Assembly (NCBI GenBank): GCA_000499405.2
Contig: HG738138.1
Span: 22,516,824-22,580,823 of the forward strand
Reading direction: 5' to 3'
Length of the DNA stretch: 64,000 nt
Source of the DNA: Onchocerca volvulus
Taxonomy: Eukaryota > Nematoda > Chromadorea > Rhabditida > Onchocercidae
The notes under the pieces are model-generated. The model was not told the origin of the DNA, made no database searches, and saw only the letters and a program-made list of their open reading frames with translations. The stretch's first letter is position 1, and the number at the start of each line of letters is the position of its first letter. This document shows, piece after piece, positions 12,678 to 26,084 of the stretch. The position numbers and the translations under genes were made by a program.

Positions 12678-15600
12678 TTAACCAGCCAGAGTACTTTCAT
12701 GACCAGTCAATATACATAAATCACATAAATCTGTAGCTGCCGATGTTTCTCTCCGTTTTAAAACTATCAATCTGGAAGTACAAATATCTCATTTGCATAA
12801 TTTTGAACAATTCAATTAATTACAATGATTAAATTAAAAACTTCCTACAACCTGATATATATTATTTGGATCATTGATGTCTTGCGTAATTGAACCGTCA
12901 ACAAATGCACGACCCTGAAGTTAAATATCTGAGAAGTTCTCCATCATTTCTACCATTTCTACTATTATTCTATCATATACTTTCCTTATTTTGCAGTATT
13001 ATTATAACTCAAATTCTGATGTTCGCTAGAAATGATAAACATTTCAATTCTATTTTATACCTGTACGCCATGTGAATAAAAAGCAAGAATTGAGTCTGAA
13101 AGTGATACAAGATTTTCAATTTGAAAACCAAATTTGAATTGTGATGGCGAAAGACGAGACGACTTAACAACTCCATTCTGATTGATTACAACACATCGAT
13201 TTTCATAGCATAATAACAATGCATCCTAAATAATTTTTTCAAGAAAAAACCCAAATAATAAAACAGTGCATTCAAAATATTGTAAGCGAAACATTTCTAT
13301 CATGTGAGTAAATTACTTATGAATGATTTTGGTGAACCTCACTTTTGAACAGCTTCAATAGATTTTAAAAACTTATATAAAATCTTTAAGTAAAAAGAAA
13401 CTCACTCTATCGACTTGTTTTAATGCGACAACACTAAGACAAGCTGCTCGATCTAGTCCATCTAAGTCACAATGCACACTTTCGTCATTAAAATTTACAT
13501 AATGTAGGTGAAATTTACGTCCTACCCCTTTGTAAATCGCCAAACAAACCTACAGATGAAAGACATATTTATATTATTGTTTTTTTGTCGAATGAAATGA
13601 TTCCTTCTTTATAATTTCCCATCATTTTTTAAACACAGAAATATAAAAAAGTGCTTCACAAAGTATTCCAAAATCATACTTTTGGAAAATCAGCATCTGT
13701 TCCGGCAGAGTATATCAACTGAAAAGGTCGAAGTGGAAAATGAGAAATGCGCATTTCGACTGATTTCAGCACAAGAAATTTAGCCAATGGTTCGTACCAT
13801 TGAAATAATATTACAGCAGATGGTGTTGCGCAACAGAGATATACATTACCATTCACACCACTTCGAGCTACATTGCAATGGATAACATCTCTGTAAGTTA
13901 GTACTGTCAGTCAAAAAATTTGAGATGTTAAGGAAGAGTCGTAAATATTTCCGAATCCTCTAAAGTTTAAATTTTCAGTATTTTAATCAGATCAGAACAA
14001 GAGTGCAGTTTCTGTAACTAATGATAAAATCAAAATAAAGATGATGATTGAAATGCATACTTGGTTTCAGTTAAACGCGTAGTAATAGCAAGTTTTTTTG
14101 GCAAATATTTTTCGGGAATCTTATTCATTGGTTTTGATATTCTTTGTGTAAGATTTCGTTGCGACAAAGCAACTAAATCGTGGCGATAAAGATATGGAGT
14201 TCTTCCTAAAATTTTCATCATATAAAACTTCAAAAACTCAGCAAACATGTTTAAATGAATTTTTTGCTGACCATATCCCAACTTGCATATTCTATAATCC
14301 ATTACTTTGATTTTGTTCGAATTCCACAAATAAATTTTAACTGTATCAAAACATAACAGTGCATTTCAATTTCATTATGGAGCAGTTAATGATTAAACCT
14401 TGTACTGCCATCAGAATATTTTTCTGCACATTCAACCATGAGCAGCGTCGTTTATGTATCAAAACCATTGCCGCTTCATGCAGTTCATCCATGTCCAACG
14501 TGAAAATTCCTTCTTCTGCACCAATCAACAAAAACTGGCGAGAAGTATTCGGATGGATCCATGTTGCGGTACTATTTATATGTAACGGACAATCATGAAA
14601 GACAAGCGAAAAACATGCACCCATTGCGACCTAATAAATTATGAGTTTTAAAAAGCATAGTATTTATGAAAATCGTTTAAAACTCACTATTCGGATTACG
14701 AAATGAAAAATTTTTTAGCACATAAGTTAATAGTTACGTCTAAAGTTATATTTCAGTAAAATACTTTTGGTGTTGGTGGCAATCCAAAACAAGTCTGAGG
14801 GCGTTGAAGAACATAACTTGCGCAACCATTAACCCGATGCCTAACTTGCTCGTCTAAATATGGATCGGAATGTGGTGATTCGAGTGATGAGCATCGTTTT
14901 ATTGGCTGCTTAGTACGTGGTGGACGTTGAGGTATGAAAAAATCCGAACCAGAAGAACCTGAAGTGATATTACGGGTAACTGAGTTCAAAGGTTCGCATA
15001 TTAGTGAAAAGAAAGAAAAGAAAAAAAAAAAGGAAGTAGTAAAGTAAGATTCCAGGCCAAATTTTTTTTTTTTTTTTCAGATCTGAAAAAATTTGTCTCG
15101 AATTTTCAGATTTTCAAATTTTGGGATTTCTCTCTTTTCAGTTCATGAGTATAAATTCCATTAAGAAAGTATTGATAATAATCTAATGAATTGAAAAGAA
15201 TTACCATTAATCTGTTCTAATGAACAAAAGGTTCTGTCATCTATGTCATGTATAACACCATCGTTATCATTAAGCAAAGATAAGGCTTGCACAACATCTG
15301 GTAATGGTGGATGTTCTTTAGCAGGAAGTGTGCGATCCTTAAAAACATATGGAAAATTCACAAATGTATTCAAATTTTATACAGAGTGGTTATTATGATT
15401 GTATCTTTTTTAACTTTCAACCACAATGAAAAATTAACCTCATGATAACGTCGACCTAAATTAGTTACAGAGACTTCAGAAGTTGACGGCTCTCCCCAAA
15501 TTCGTGCCATAAGTGCATTTGCATCATCACACACACGTATTGCATCTTGAGCAACACGGGGACATGCACGGCCGCGTGACTTTATTCGTGATATTGTCAG

Positions 15601-18277
15601 TACTTCGCCCTGAATAAGCTAACAGAAACAGTACAACATCCAAAGAAATTAATTCATTAATTATCATAAAATGAATGTAAACAACATTTAAGATAAACCT
15701 CTTCATCATCATCGGCATACATTGCGGAAAATTGTCGAGTGAATACGGAAGCGGAAGATAAACCACCAGGATTGTTAACTTTATCCAGCAGATCACGCGT
15801 CATTCGGGAGGAAAGCGCTCCAAGAACAAAATGGTGACTCTAAAATAATGAATGGATTAAAAAAGAATTCGGATTAAAAATGAATTTCTGCAACGACTAA
15901 AAACTATTCCGTGCATGCAAAAACAAAAAGTAAATTTGGTTATTAATTTTTGAAATCATACAGCTAAAAGTTTGTTTGGAGTTGGTCTCTTTTTCGGATT
16001 TTTCGTTAAACACTGTTTAATGAAATCATGGAAGAATGGTGACCTGAAAGAAATTAGTAATAATAAAATAATGACATAGATATTTCAGCATACTAATTCA
16101 AATCATTCATAAATAAATTTTCAAAATAATAGCGTTCGTGTGATGGAACAACAAGTATACTTTCAATTATTTTTAAATAGTTTCTTTCAAGTAACTAAAT
16201 TTCACAAAATTGTGATGATTCAAAATATTATACAAATCTTGTGAAACGAATTCTTTCAAAGAACTACAACACTGAGAGATTAGGTAACTGATTTATCTCT
16301 TAACTAGGACAGAAGAATATTTTCAATTTGAATTTTCTGTAAAGTTCAAATGAAAGTAAGTTAAATGTAAACGAAATATTTACCATTTATATTTATCTTT
16401 GAGTGTTGGGGGTTTATACGACGACTTTGTCATAAGATACAGAACTTGCATAGGATGTAAATCAAATAGCGGCGGTTGCAATTCAGCTAGTTCAATTGCT
16501 GTAATTCCAACGGCCCAAACATCGCATTCTACACCATAACCACCTCGACGTTCCACACATGCCACTTCTGGTGCCATCCTAATAATAACAAAATAAACAG
16601 GATTTCTCAAAAATCAGGGCAAAAGAAGTGAAAAACTAATTCTGAATAATATGAACTGTTAAAAATCTATTACTTACCAATATGGAGTACCAATGAATGA
16701 TTTTCGTTTACCAATAGTAGCGGTGATTTGTGCAGCAATACCAAAATCAGCTGAAAAAAATATGAATTAAAAGTCCAAGTAATTTTTAAAATTAAATGTT
16801 TTGCTAAATTCAAAAAAGCACTACTTACCAAGTTTAACATCACCAGAGTGGGTAAGCAGTATGTTTGCTCCTTTTATGTCTCGATGGACCATACCTTTGG
16901 AGTGAAGATATTGAAGACCTTTCAATGTTTCACGACAAACAAATGCTATTTGTAGCTCTGATAAAGGTCCAGTCACTAGAAGAAATTTTTATAAAATTTC
17001 CATATAAAATCGAGTCTCAATATCAATTCAAAATAATGAAAAAAGATTGTCCTTATTATTCATTTTTTTCTTCTTTTTTTTTTTCTTTTAATGAGGAAAT
17101 AACTTTAGAAATGTTGAAGTTGGATAAATACGCAGCACAAAGTAAGAGAACAAAATAAATGCACATTTCCCCCTGCTTGTCAAACATTATAGCAGAAATC
17201 TGTCCTCCCTTGCATATATTATCATATGGGAGGGCCTGAAAAAATGTACATAAAAGTAAACCTTGATTTCTTAATACTAATTATAAAAATGCGAGTTTAT
17301 TCTGGTTCATATCGTTTGAAACATTCGAAGATTCAAGTGTTGAAGACTCATTACTTTGAAAAATTGAGTTATGCTTATTGTTTCAATTAAAAAATAATGA
17401 CAACTGCCACATAATTCGCGAAACATATAAGCGCTTCATCAACAACATTTCCCATTCAAAAATCCTAAAGTGAATCAAAACGAAAACATACTGTGATAAA
17501 TATCTTGAAGCGAGCCACCACTGCAATACTCCATGACAATCCATAGCCGATCACGACGCAAGTAGCTGCCATGATATGCAATTATATTCGGATGCACACA
17601 GCCACGTATCATCAAAATTTCTTGCTGAATAACAGCAAAATTATCGCCCGCCTCCAGCTTTACTACTTTCACTGCAGATAATTCGCCTGTCCTGGAAAAT
17701 ATTTTGGAGTAATCAAAGTTAAGAATATACCAAACAAATAATGATGAATTATAGATATGATAATATTTCGATTTGATTTAGCTATATCCGACATTCATAA
17801 CATTAATTTTTGAATTCGTGGAAAAAACAAAAATTAAATAAAAACAGATAATAAAAAAATAAAAACAAGTAACAAAAGAAAATTTATTATTTACAAATAA
17901 TAAAAAAAGAATAAAATATATCCAAAAAATTAAATACCAAGGAATGACCAATTAAAAAAATAATGCTAATACGCAAAGTTAAAACTACTCCTCTCATCAA
18001 AGATCTCAATCAATGAGACAAAAACATCAACAACTTGGAAATTTTCTTCTTTGTTTTTTGTATATTATATATAAATAAATAATTTAAAAGAACTGTTTTG
18101 ATTCTTTTTATTTATACCTAGTAGAAAATAGAAAAGTTGAAATTCGTTATATATAAATGGCACATGTAACCTGATATGTTTACCCTTGTAAACCTCGCCA
18201 TATGTACCCGAACCCACTCGCTGCAACAGCTCATAGTCATCTGTTGGATCAGCTCGTTTGATGACATCTAAACTCAT
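12678..18277 (-). CDS. gck-2: germinal-centre kinase, MAP4K3/MAP4K5 type (kinase + CNH domain)
   Basis: Ser/Thr MAP4K of the GCK-I group, which in animals links stress and nutrient signals to JNK and TOR pathways. Exons, 5' to 3' on the minus strand: 18277-18171, 17691-17492, 16975-16829, 16750-16678, 16578-16384, 16043-15962, 15839-15699, 15609-15439, 15337-15205, 14979-14765, 14630-14399, 14205-14061, 13890-13680, 13549-13406, 13225-13061, 12914-12842, 12787-12678. Total 847 residues (human MAP4K3 894). Kinase about 15-268: P-loop GSGTYG (22-27), Lys44, HRDIK with Asp135, DFG 153-155, activation-loop Ser169 (in KRKSFIG), GTPYWMAPE. A proline- and serine-rich linker carries RPPRTKQP. Citron-homology domain runs from about 488 ([22 protein letters not shown]) to the end (CILTGHE). 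All phases fit; the last intron (12788-12841, 54 bases) is the least certain junction. All catalytic residues are present. Confidence 0.96.
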
Positions 18278-18280
18278 TAT

Positions 18281-18286
18281 CTGAAA
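18281..18286 (-). promoter_or_regulatory. TTTCAG acceptor 3 bases before the gck-2 ATG
   Basis: On the minus strand TTTCAG is followed by ATA and then the start codon at 18277. This is either an SL1 trans-splice site or the end of a 5'-UTR intron. Confidence 0.5.
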
Positions 18287-21200
18287 TGTAGTCGTATATT
18301 CTTATCACTCTAATAATGAACAAGTATTATTAATTGCTGTAACAATCAGACTGATTTACTGCACAAGAAAATCAAAGAAATAGAACCTACACTGCCTGCT
18401 GCTGTAACCGTCAAAGACTGGATATGCAGAATAAAGTGAAACGCTGACAGATGTTATAAAATCGAAATCTACAGATGTTCCGCAAAATGTTGAATGGTAT
18501 CACAAGCCATATTACTCCTTCTACATAGAAAATAATGTTGCATACCTGTAACATTTCAAAAACGAATTAGTCATCTAATCGAAAGAAAAAAAAAAAAGCT
18601 ATTATAATTTCTCGTCGATAACTAAGGTTGAGAGAAATGAAAAGAGACAAATTGATTGGAATTCTTCATGTAGAATTACAACAGTATTTATCATATGAAG
18701 CATGTTTGACATGATTCCTCTGCACTATCAAGTTCCGGGATATATTTTTACTCGGATAATTGATTATCCATTCTAAATTTTTTTTTTTTTTTTGCGAATC
18801 TTCCACAATATATCTCATCTCATCATGCCAAATAATCATAAAACGATTTCAACCCTGCTGGCATCAATTTAGCAGGAAGGATTTTGTGGTACCAATTTTG
18901 CCCAATTATTCATTTTAATTAAAACCTCAGGGGAGAATCTAACATCTCTTGCATGGAGTGATCCAACTGCACAGAAATTCTCGAAAACAATCCCCAAAAT
19001 AACCTATAAGCTGAAGCATAGTGAAAGCAATCAAATACATAATTCTCTCTTTTTAATAGCGGAAATTTGCACAACGATGCACAATACGCAATAACTTCAT
19101 CCCAAGAGGTTGATTGCACTATGGAGAGCGAGATCGATGTGTGAGATAAATTCTCGTTAGACTATTCATCAGATGCCAACGATAACTATCTTTAATGACA
19201 AGAATATCTAATTTTTAATTAAATTTCAATACAAACATCAAAATTACATGAAATAAGTTCTCAAATATCGATACGTTTGATAAAGAAAAAGGAAGAAAGA
19301 GAAAAAAAGAAAAAAAAAACAGAAACGGAAAATAAAAAATGCTTTACTGAATAGAACTAAAAGAAATGAAATATGAGGAAAGCGGTGATTTAGTTTTAAA
19401 TAATGTCCAAATCATGACAAAAAATGGGAATTTTGTGGAAAAAAAAATAGAAATTTTCAGGATATCAAAATAGTCTATCTCTTTGCTTCAGTCTTTTTTC
19501 CGCAATTACTGAACGAGTTACATGAAAAAAGAATCGGAGAAGAAAAGAAGGAGACATGTTACGAGGACTTGCAGTTCAATTTTGAATTTAATGATGGGAT
19601 TATTCACATACAACTGCTCCTTCTGTCTACTCAAAAACTTTTCAGCACCAGAAATTATCACAGCACTAAGTATTATAGTTATTTTCTTCATATTACTATT
19701 ATTGAAAGATATCATTTCAAATTCAGACAAAAACAATTCAACGATCAAAATTCTATTCCCACAAAATGCTACTAAACAGCTGTTTCAACCAGTTATCGAT
19801 AAGTAAATAAATTGATAGTAACGAATGACCCGTAAAAATATGTGAAAATACACTGGTATGAGGTGTTGAACAAATATTGCACCTTATCATATGCATTTAA
19901 TTGGTAATTTCCTAATTAGTGATTAGAAAAAAAATGTTAACATTCCTTTGGTAGCATTTTGTGAGGACAGAATTTTGATGAACAAAAAGTGAAAAACAAG
20001 GCATATTTCAGCAAACTTCATTGCTACTGGAGAAGTGATGAAGAATGGAAGGCGCTTATCAGCTGATGGCATGACATATAATTGACAACATGTGAGCATC
20101 AGAAGTCAGCAACTTTTATTGAAAATGGAAGAAATGAGAATTTTCATGAAAAAAGAGCGGAAATGAAAGTTTTAAGGAGACTCGATAGGGTGATGGCCTG
20201 TGTTCAACTTTCAATTCTTAATCTACTCGAATCTTCTCCCTTTCCTTCTTCCTCTTCCATCATTCTTAGCAAGTTTTATTTCTGCATCCTGCTTCTATAG
20301 AAATATTTATGAATTCGCATTAAACTAGAATGAAACTGATTCTAGAGAAATAAAAATTATAATAAAGGCAGTCAGAATCATCTTCGTATAAGTACTGCAA
20401 TTCAATAAGAGAAAATACCGTGAAGAAAGGAAAATGGAGGAAGAGCAATTTGTAGAAACCTCAGCTGGAACAATCCAAAAAAATGGAAAAAGTCTAACGA
20501 TGGGTAAATGGAAAATATTCAAAAAAAAAAACCTGATTATTTGAGGAAAAGTTTAGAAAATGCTACTAATTATTTTAATAAAATTATTGATTTGCTTCAA
20601 ATAATAGTGTTCTCTGTAAAATATCAGAACGTGGCATTTATCTCTTAAGCCAACTTCAACCTCAAAAGATATTGCCAAAACTTTGTGTGGTAGCCTACAA
20701 GATTAGAAATAATTTAAAATTTCAAATATGAAGACCCGAAGGAAAAAAAGAGGAAGGATGCCAAAAGTCGCGGGAAGAATAAATAGCTGGAATAGGAAAG
20801 AAATGAAATAAACTTCGGAAATCTCAGTTATTTATTGTTTTTGCAATGAAAAATTCACTCAAATTGTTAAATTCCAAGTATTTTCATTGAAGAAATCTTT
20901 TTTTTCGTAGAAAGAGAGAGATAAACTGTTGATTTCTTTGCTTGTATTTGTTATTCTCAATTTCATTTCAATTTCAACTTCCTCTCTCTCTCTCTCTCTC
21001 TTGCAGAAGCAAAATGAATGCAAAATCACTGAAATGAAGAGGATAGAGAAATTCAAATCGTTTAAGAGACATTAAAATGCACATCGAAACATTAAATATA
21101 TCGCCTCGAATTCACAATATTTTGTTTCACGACTTCAGAATTTGCCAATTCGAAATAGCGATAGATCAATCGATCCGATCCGATAGCTCAATCTCTACAA

Positions 21201-22325
21201 TATATATCAATTCAAGTATAAAATTCAAGTCAAAATTTAAATTTAATTCAAGTGAATTCATTTTTGAAGTTCTCTTCTATGCCATTCCATCATGGCGAAC
21301 GGAAGATACGGGGAAAGTAAAAGGATAAGGGAAAGAAGTCAAAGAGTAAATCTCTCGAGAAATATCGTCTCGAATGAATCAAGAAATTGGCAAATTTGCA
21401 GGGAAATAGTGAGAGAGAGAAAGAGAGAGAATTGAGAGTATTGTTGTTTATATTATCAAGATTGAGGAAGAAGTTTACTAGAGACGTTTCATCGTCTCTC
21501 TGTCTTCCACAGTATTCATTTAGAAAGCGCAGATTTTCCTCATTTCTTTCTTGGTTTCAAATTTCAGACTTGATAACAAGTGAGGGACGGATCGGTTGGA
21601 GGTTGTTATTTATCTTGGCTCAGATGGTGGATAGATCCTGGCTTGGCCCTCATGGTTAGCTAGGCTCGATAGCATGTGTATAGCATGATAAGGCTAGATC
21701 GGATAAAACTGTAATAACTTGCATTACTTGTTCGATTATTCATACATGCAGTTCCTCTCATTTGCGGCTAATTATGCGTGCTCATAGCATGCATGCATGC
21801 TTAGCATAAGGGAGTTGAGCGAAGAGATGGGGATAAATGTCTTTGTGAAGAACAAAATGAGATGCTATTGGCTCTGACAATTATTTTTTGTTTAGCGCTG
21901 TTTCTTTCAATTGTTAATTATTTCTCAAATCAGAATAATCCCATTCATATTCCTCTAGTCTTTCCTTTTTTTTTGATTTTTCAAATAATTCGAACGGATT
22001 TTGCCTAATTAATGACTTTGAACATATCGAAGATATAGAGTGAAGGGAAAAAAAAAAGTGAAATTGATTTTTGGCATAGCTCTGCAAGGCTGATTTTATG
22101 ACAGGAACAATGATTCATACCAAATCTGTTCCTCGCAATTCTCTCACTCTCCTAAGTGTTCTTTTCTCACTGCATTTCCTCAGTAGTTATTCCGTGAATA
22201 CAAAAAATGTCCACAACTTGTGTTAACTGTTTATTAGTTCATTTCTGGCTAGGCGCTTAGATAACGAGTGATCATCGATTGATTGATAAGAGTTGTGTCG
22301 TATAAGAGGGATAAACTCCAGCTAA
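18287..22325. other. divergent intergenic region (gck-2 / small TM gene), left part
   Basis: No coding exon recognised; short ORFs here show no family features. A (CT)n tract lies at 20981-21001 and a complementary GA-rich tract at about 21408-21431. A relatively GC-richer stretch at 21540-21830 contains repeated TAGCAT / GCATGC motifs. It presumably includes the promoters of both flanking genes. Confidence 0.55.
20981..21001. repeat. (CT)n microsatellite
   Basis: About ten CT dinucleotides in a row. A GA-rich purine tract that could pair with it lies some 400 bases downstream. Confidence 0.9.
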
Positions 22326-22497
22326 TCTATCTGTATAAATAAAAATGTAAATGTTCATTTGGTCAAATTTTAATTTTAAGTTTTCGAAAGTTCTTAAACA
22401 CGTGCCTTATCTACATTAAAAAACGCGCCTATTGGAATGCAACGTTACATCAAAATTTCAAATCAACCGGTGAAGACATTTTTATTTATATAGATAA
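22326..22497. repeat. MITE-like element with terminal inverted repeats
   Basis: A segment of about 170 bases is bounded by TCTATCTGTATAAATAAAAA-type ends in inverted orientation: the left end reads TATAAATAAAAATGT and the right end is its complement, ACATTTTTATTTATA. The inverted repeats are about 20 bases with one or two mismatches. No ORF is inside. The layout fits a small non-autonomous DNA transposon copy; a tail or terminus of another element type cannot be excluded. Confidence 0.55.
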
Positions 22498-23226
22498 ATT
22501 AATCAACCAACATTCATTCCTAGGCTATTTTTAATCGAAAAAACTTGCTCACTTGTCCTTTGAATACAAGAAAAAAAAAAAAAAAGAATCATCTCTAGAA
22601 AATGTTTTGCTGTGAAGTCTCTCCATTACAACCCACAACTTTACATTTGATTCTTGTCGAATCTCTGATGGAAGTCATTTGCCATTCTTCGAGCAGAGTA
22701 GAGTCTTCTCACTTCAAATTTACGCTTCTTTCATTCCTTTCTTTTTTTTGTTTTCAACAAAATTTGCTTCTTTCATTGCTATTACTGATTACTACTGCTG
22801 TGCCAGATTTTTCAGCATTACGAGACGATTTTTGAGTTCTAAAATATGGAAACTTTATCATCCAGAGTCATTTTCTTCATTCCTTTGGACCCGGGAAGGT
22901 AGTAGCCTTATTCAAAAGCTATCATAGTCATAGAATTTACTGATCTGTCATAGAAAGCACTGGTTTTCTGATGTGAACATTAATTAAATCATTATTAGTA
23001 GTATGGCTTCTTTTTTCTATTTCCAACTAGTAATTTTGTCGATTTACCATCTAATCTCAAATTGTTCCAGAAAAAAATCTTCCAAGATTCCTGTGGAAAT
23101 ATTTGTTCCAGAATATCAAGTTTTAATATATAGCGGAATGTCTATTCTAGTTCTTTGGACAACTTTTTAGGTTCGGAACATTTCTTCAGCACAGAAAAAA
23201 CTTAATCGAAATTTAGCACACATTCA

Positions 23227-23232
23227 TTATAG
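23227..23232 (+). promoter_or_regulatory. acceptor (TTATAG) 3 bases before the start codon of the small TM gene
   Basis: An AG acceptor directly precedes TCA-ATG at 23236. It supports this ATG as the start, either by trans-splicing or after a 5'-UTR intron. Confidence 0.4.
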
Positions 23233-23235
23233 TCA

Positions 23236-25536
23236 ATGCCGATAATAAGTCGAACAACTGTTACAACAAGTCGTACGACTGGTTTTCGAAGTTCAACAAT
23301 TCCTGTTTGGGTCATCAAACTACTTACTGTAGTTAGTTTCCAACTTCGAATGAGCCTTATTTTTCAAATTCCAAACATCAATTAATCATTAATATGAGTT
23401 CTTCTTAGGAAGAAACCCAAAATCATCGTACCTAAGAAAGCCTTGATTAGCATAAATTGCTCTACATTTTTACGCGATTTATGAATCATCATGAAGATCT
23501 TCTGTTTAGATCATCGCTGTGGTTGTACTATTGCTAATTTATCTACAAGACAAAGGTGTTCGAGCAAGCTACTCCACAACTTTCATTGTTATCGCGCTTA
23601 CCTGTGGATTGCTACTTGGATGGAGCATTGGTTCCGTTCTGCAGCAAATATTCTTCATCAGAACTGTCGTAAGTTTGTTGTGATCTTTCATTCAAATGAA
23701 GAAAACAATCATATAAAAAATTTAAAAAGTTGCGTAATATATTTTCGTCATCATTTAATTATTACTTCATTATTATCATCACAAATATTGCTATTTCATT
23801 ACTTGTTATCTTTAACGAAACTACCTGAAATTGCTATTGTTATTATTATCATAGCTAATAGCTAGCTGCGGCTAAATATAATAATAGTGGCTGTTTTTAT
23901 GCATCAGGTCATGAAGTAATTTAAGTTTTTCATATCTGTAGTGATAAATGATACATTCTATTAAAATAGTCACTAATAAAAAAAAGTGATAAGAAGAAGA
24001 AAAATGAAAAATACATAAATTCATCCTTTATGCTATTTTGTTTTAGATTAAAAAGTCTGCAAAAAAAAGTTCCGTCATTATTTTCATAGGCTATAAAATG
24101 GCTGTTGCAAGCAACAGGCATTCATTAAGAAAAGCATTTTCATTATTCGTGAGCTGAGCAAAAATGTATGTACCATACGGTAGTTCTGCAAGTGCAGACA
24201 ACTTGCTAAGCATAATCGTAAACGAAGCATTAAAAAATAAGCGTTTTCTAGGGAGAACCTATTGAAGACGAAATTAGAAAACTGATCCTTCGAAGTTTAG
24301 GGATAATATAATGTTTATTTTATATCCGCTCAGATAATTAGCACCGTGAGTTCAAAATTAGTTGCAAATCCCATTAAAATGTGTTATAAAAAAAGACATT
24401 TCTTTCCGAAGGAAATTTGAAAGAATAATTCTGAAACGTGGGAAGTCAAAACTAATTCGAAAATTTTTTGAAAATACACTTTTAGAAATCTGCTGTATGT
24501 TCTTATCTTATAGAATTCTTTCCATCACCTTCATAGTTTACACCTAAATGATCGCAATACTTTAAAAAAATTTTTCTTCAATTCTACCTTATCATTGCAA
24601 CGAGCAATGCTTTCCTCTTTCTTAATTCCCAGTACATTTGATTGGAATTTTTTTTTATCAAACTCTTTCATCATTGCTTTACAATGCTTACAATAAAAAA
24701 AAAAAAAAAAAAAATTCCGGCATGACATTTAACTTGCTTGAAAAAAATAGCTATTTGTAGAATAAGTTTTGTACTATTTCTATAAGGATTAACTTAATTC
24801 CTCATTTGAAAAGATTGATGTTCTAGGTCTTAGTTTGATAAAAAAAAATCGGAAAATCATCCGATTCGTTAATAGCATCGAATAATGGAGCAGTGAGAAT
24901 TCTTTCAATTATTGAAATAAAAGTTCTTTCTTGGCATTTTTTCGATATTTGAAATGAAAGGAAAAATGATAGAAAATCATCGGAATGATCTTTGAACTCA
25001 TTTCTTGACATTCATCGATTTTTGTCATTAAAACTTATAAAACATTCAAATAAGGTCTCACTTGAAATTTGAATATTTTATCTAATAGCTGAAAGTAAGC
25101 GAATGTTTCAAGTCCTAATAAAATTTTGGTCTCTAATATTTAATATTGATCTAAATAAGTAATTTAAGCTACATGTTGAGGAAAATAATTGACTAAATCC
25201 CAGATAGGACAATTTATGTCTTCTTTATCTTCCAGGAGATAATTGTGAATACAATCCTTACGGTGCTCGCAATTTGCTCGCTAATTGTTGCGGTATCATT
25301 CTTATTGGAGCGAAGTGACTGGAGTCGTTATGAAAGTTATCGATTGATGGTCGGAACTGCTGTAAGTTCGTCTGCTGGATTATTTATCGTACCGTAACCA
25401 ACTGTTTATGAAAGATTGGAATAAATTTAGATTTTTTTTGGATTTTCAGATCTGCTTCTTAATCCAATCAATTGTTTGCATAATGATGCTGTCGTGGGCA
25501 TTTTATGGAAATCTCGTCATTGTTGAAAGCCGTTGA
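23236..25536 (+). CDS. uncharacterised small protein with four transmembrane segments
   Basis: I do not recognise this gene. Exons: 23236-23328, 23510-23668, 25236-25361, 25450-25536, all joining in phase 0, give about 154 residues. Exon 1 could end three bases later at 23331, using a GTTAGT donor. A Ser/Thr/Arg-rich N-terminus (about 24 residues, SRTTVTTSRTTGFRSS) is followed by four hydrophobic helices: about 25-45 (KLLTIIAVVVLLLIYL), 52-78 (TFIVIALTCGLLLGW), 86-110 (TILTVLAICSLIVAV) and 127-150 (ICFLIQSIVCIMMLSW). The second and third are joined by a short loop after QQIFFIRTV; a charged loop LERSDWSRYESYR precedes the last helix. Size and topology resemble MARVEL- or tetraspan-type proteins, but no family signature is visible. 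The third intron is 1.57 kb. Splice signals are strong, so it is probably a real gene. Confidence 0.75.
23669..25235 (+). other. long third intron of the small TM gene
   Basis: 1567-base intron with consensus GTAAGT donor and TTCCAG acceptor. It is AT-rich, has a run of about 22 A at 24693-24714, and shows no internal exon or ORF with recognisable content. Confidence 0.6.
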
Positions 25537-25707
25537 AGTGCAGATAGAAGATTGATACTGAATGGGATGAGAGGATATTTCTATGCATATATATGCATTA
25601 CGTTACTTACCGTGACAATGCGATTCATGCGATTTTTTTCTTTCTTTTTATATGATAACAGTACAGCATGATAATACATCACAAGGATCGTTTATCTTTC
25701 TATTTTG

Positions 25708-25713
25708 AATAAA
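25708..25713 (+). other. candidate polyadenylation signal of the small TM gene
   Basis: AATAAA about 170 bases after the TGA stop at 25534-25536, in the 548-base gap before the convergent aminopeptidase gene. Confidence 0.5.
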
Positions 25714-25964
25714 TGTATGTAAATCTTTTCATTAAGACAGTTTGTCTGTCATGAAATCGCTTTGCATATTTATTTGTGAAATTTCCGATTATAATTGCTT
25801 CTTTTTTATCTGTTACATTTTACAACATAAAATGTATGAAAAATTAAACAGCAGCGAACTAGGAGGTGTTAATAACGCTCTTATATCATCACATCTTGAA
25901 TGACAAATTGATATGAGGAAAGATATACCTGAAAAATAATTTTCCAGAAAAGGATAGTTTTTCA

Positions 25965-25970
25965 TTTATT
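25965..25970 (-). other. candidate polyadenylation signal of the aminopeptidase gene
   Basis: Reverse-strand AATAAA (TTTATT on the plus strand) about 115 bases after the stop codon at 26085. Confidence 0.45.
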
Positions 25971-26084
25971 TGTATTGGTTGAAACTTAAATGAACAGTAG
26001 TGATACAAATTATTCTGCACTTTATATTTTGATATTTCACGATTTCAAAAAAAATAACGATGAAAAGAGTTACTTCTTCCTGCT

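Noticed and set aside
14359..14598. 79-codon plus-strand ORF
   Set aside because: Lies antisense over the CNH exon of the MAP4K gene (14399-14630, minus), which explains the open frame.
23491..23865. 124-codon plus-strand ORF
   Set aside because: Wrong frame of exon 2 of the small TM gene, continuing into its long intron. The other frame gives two clean transmembrane helices and spliced ends.
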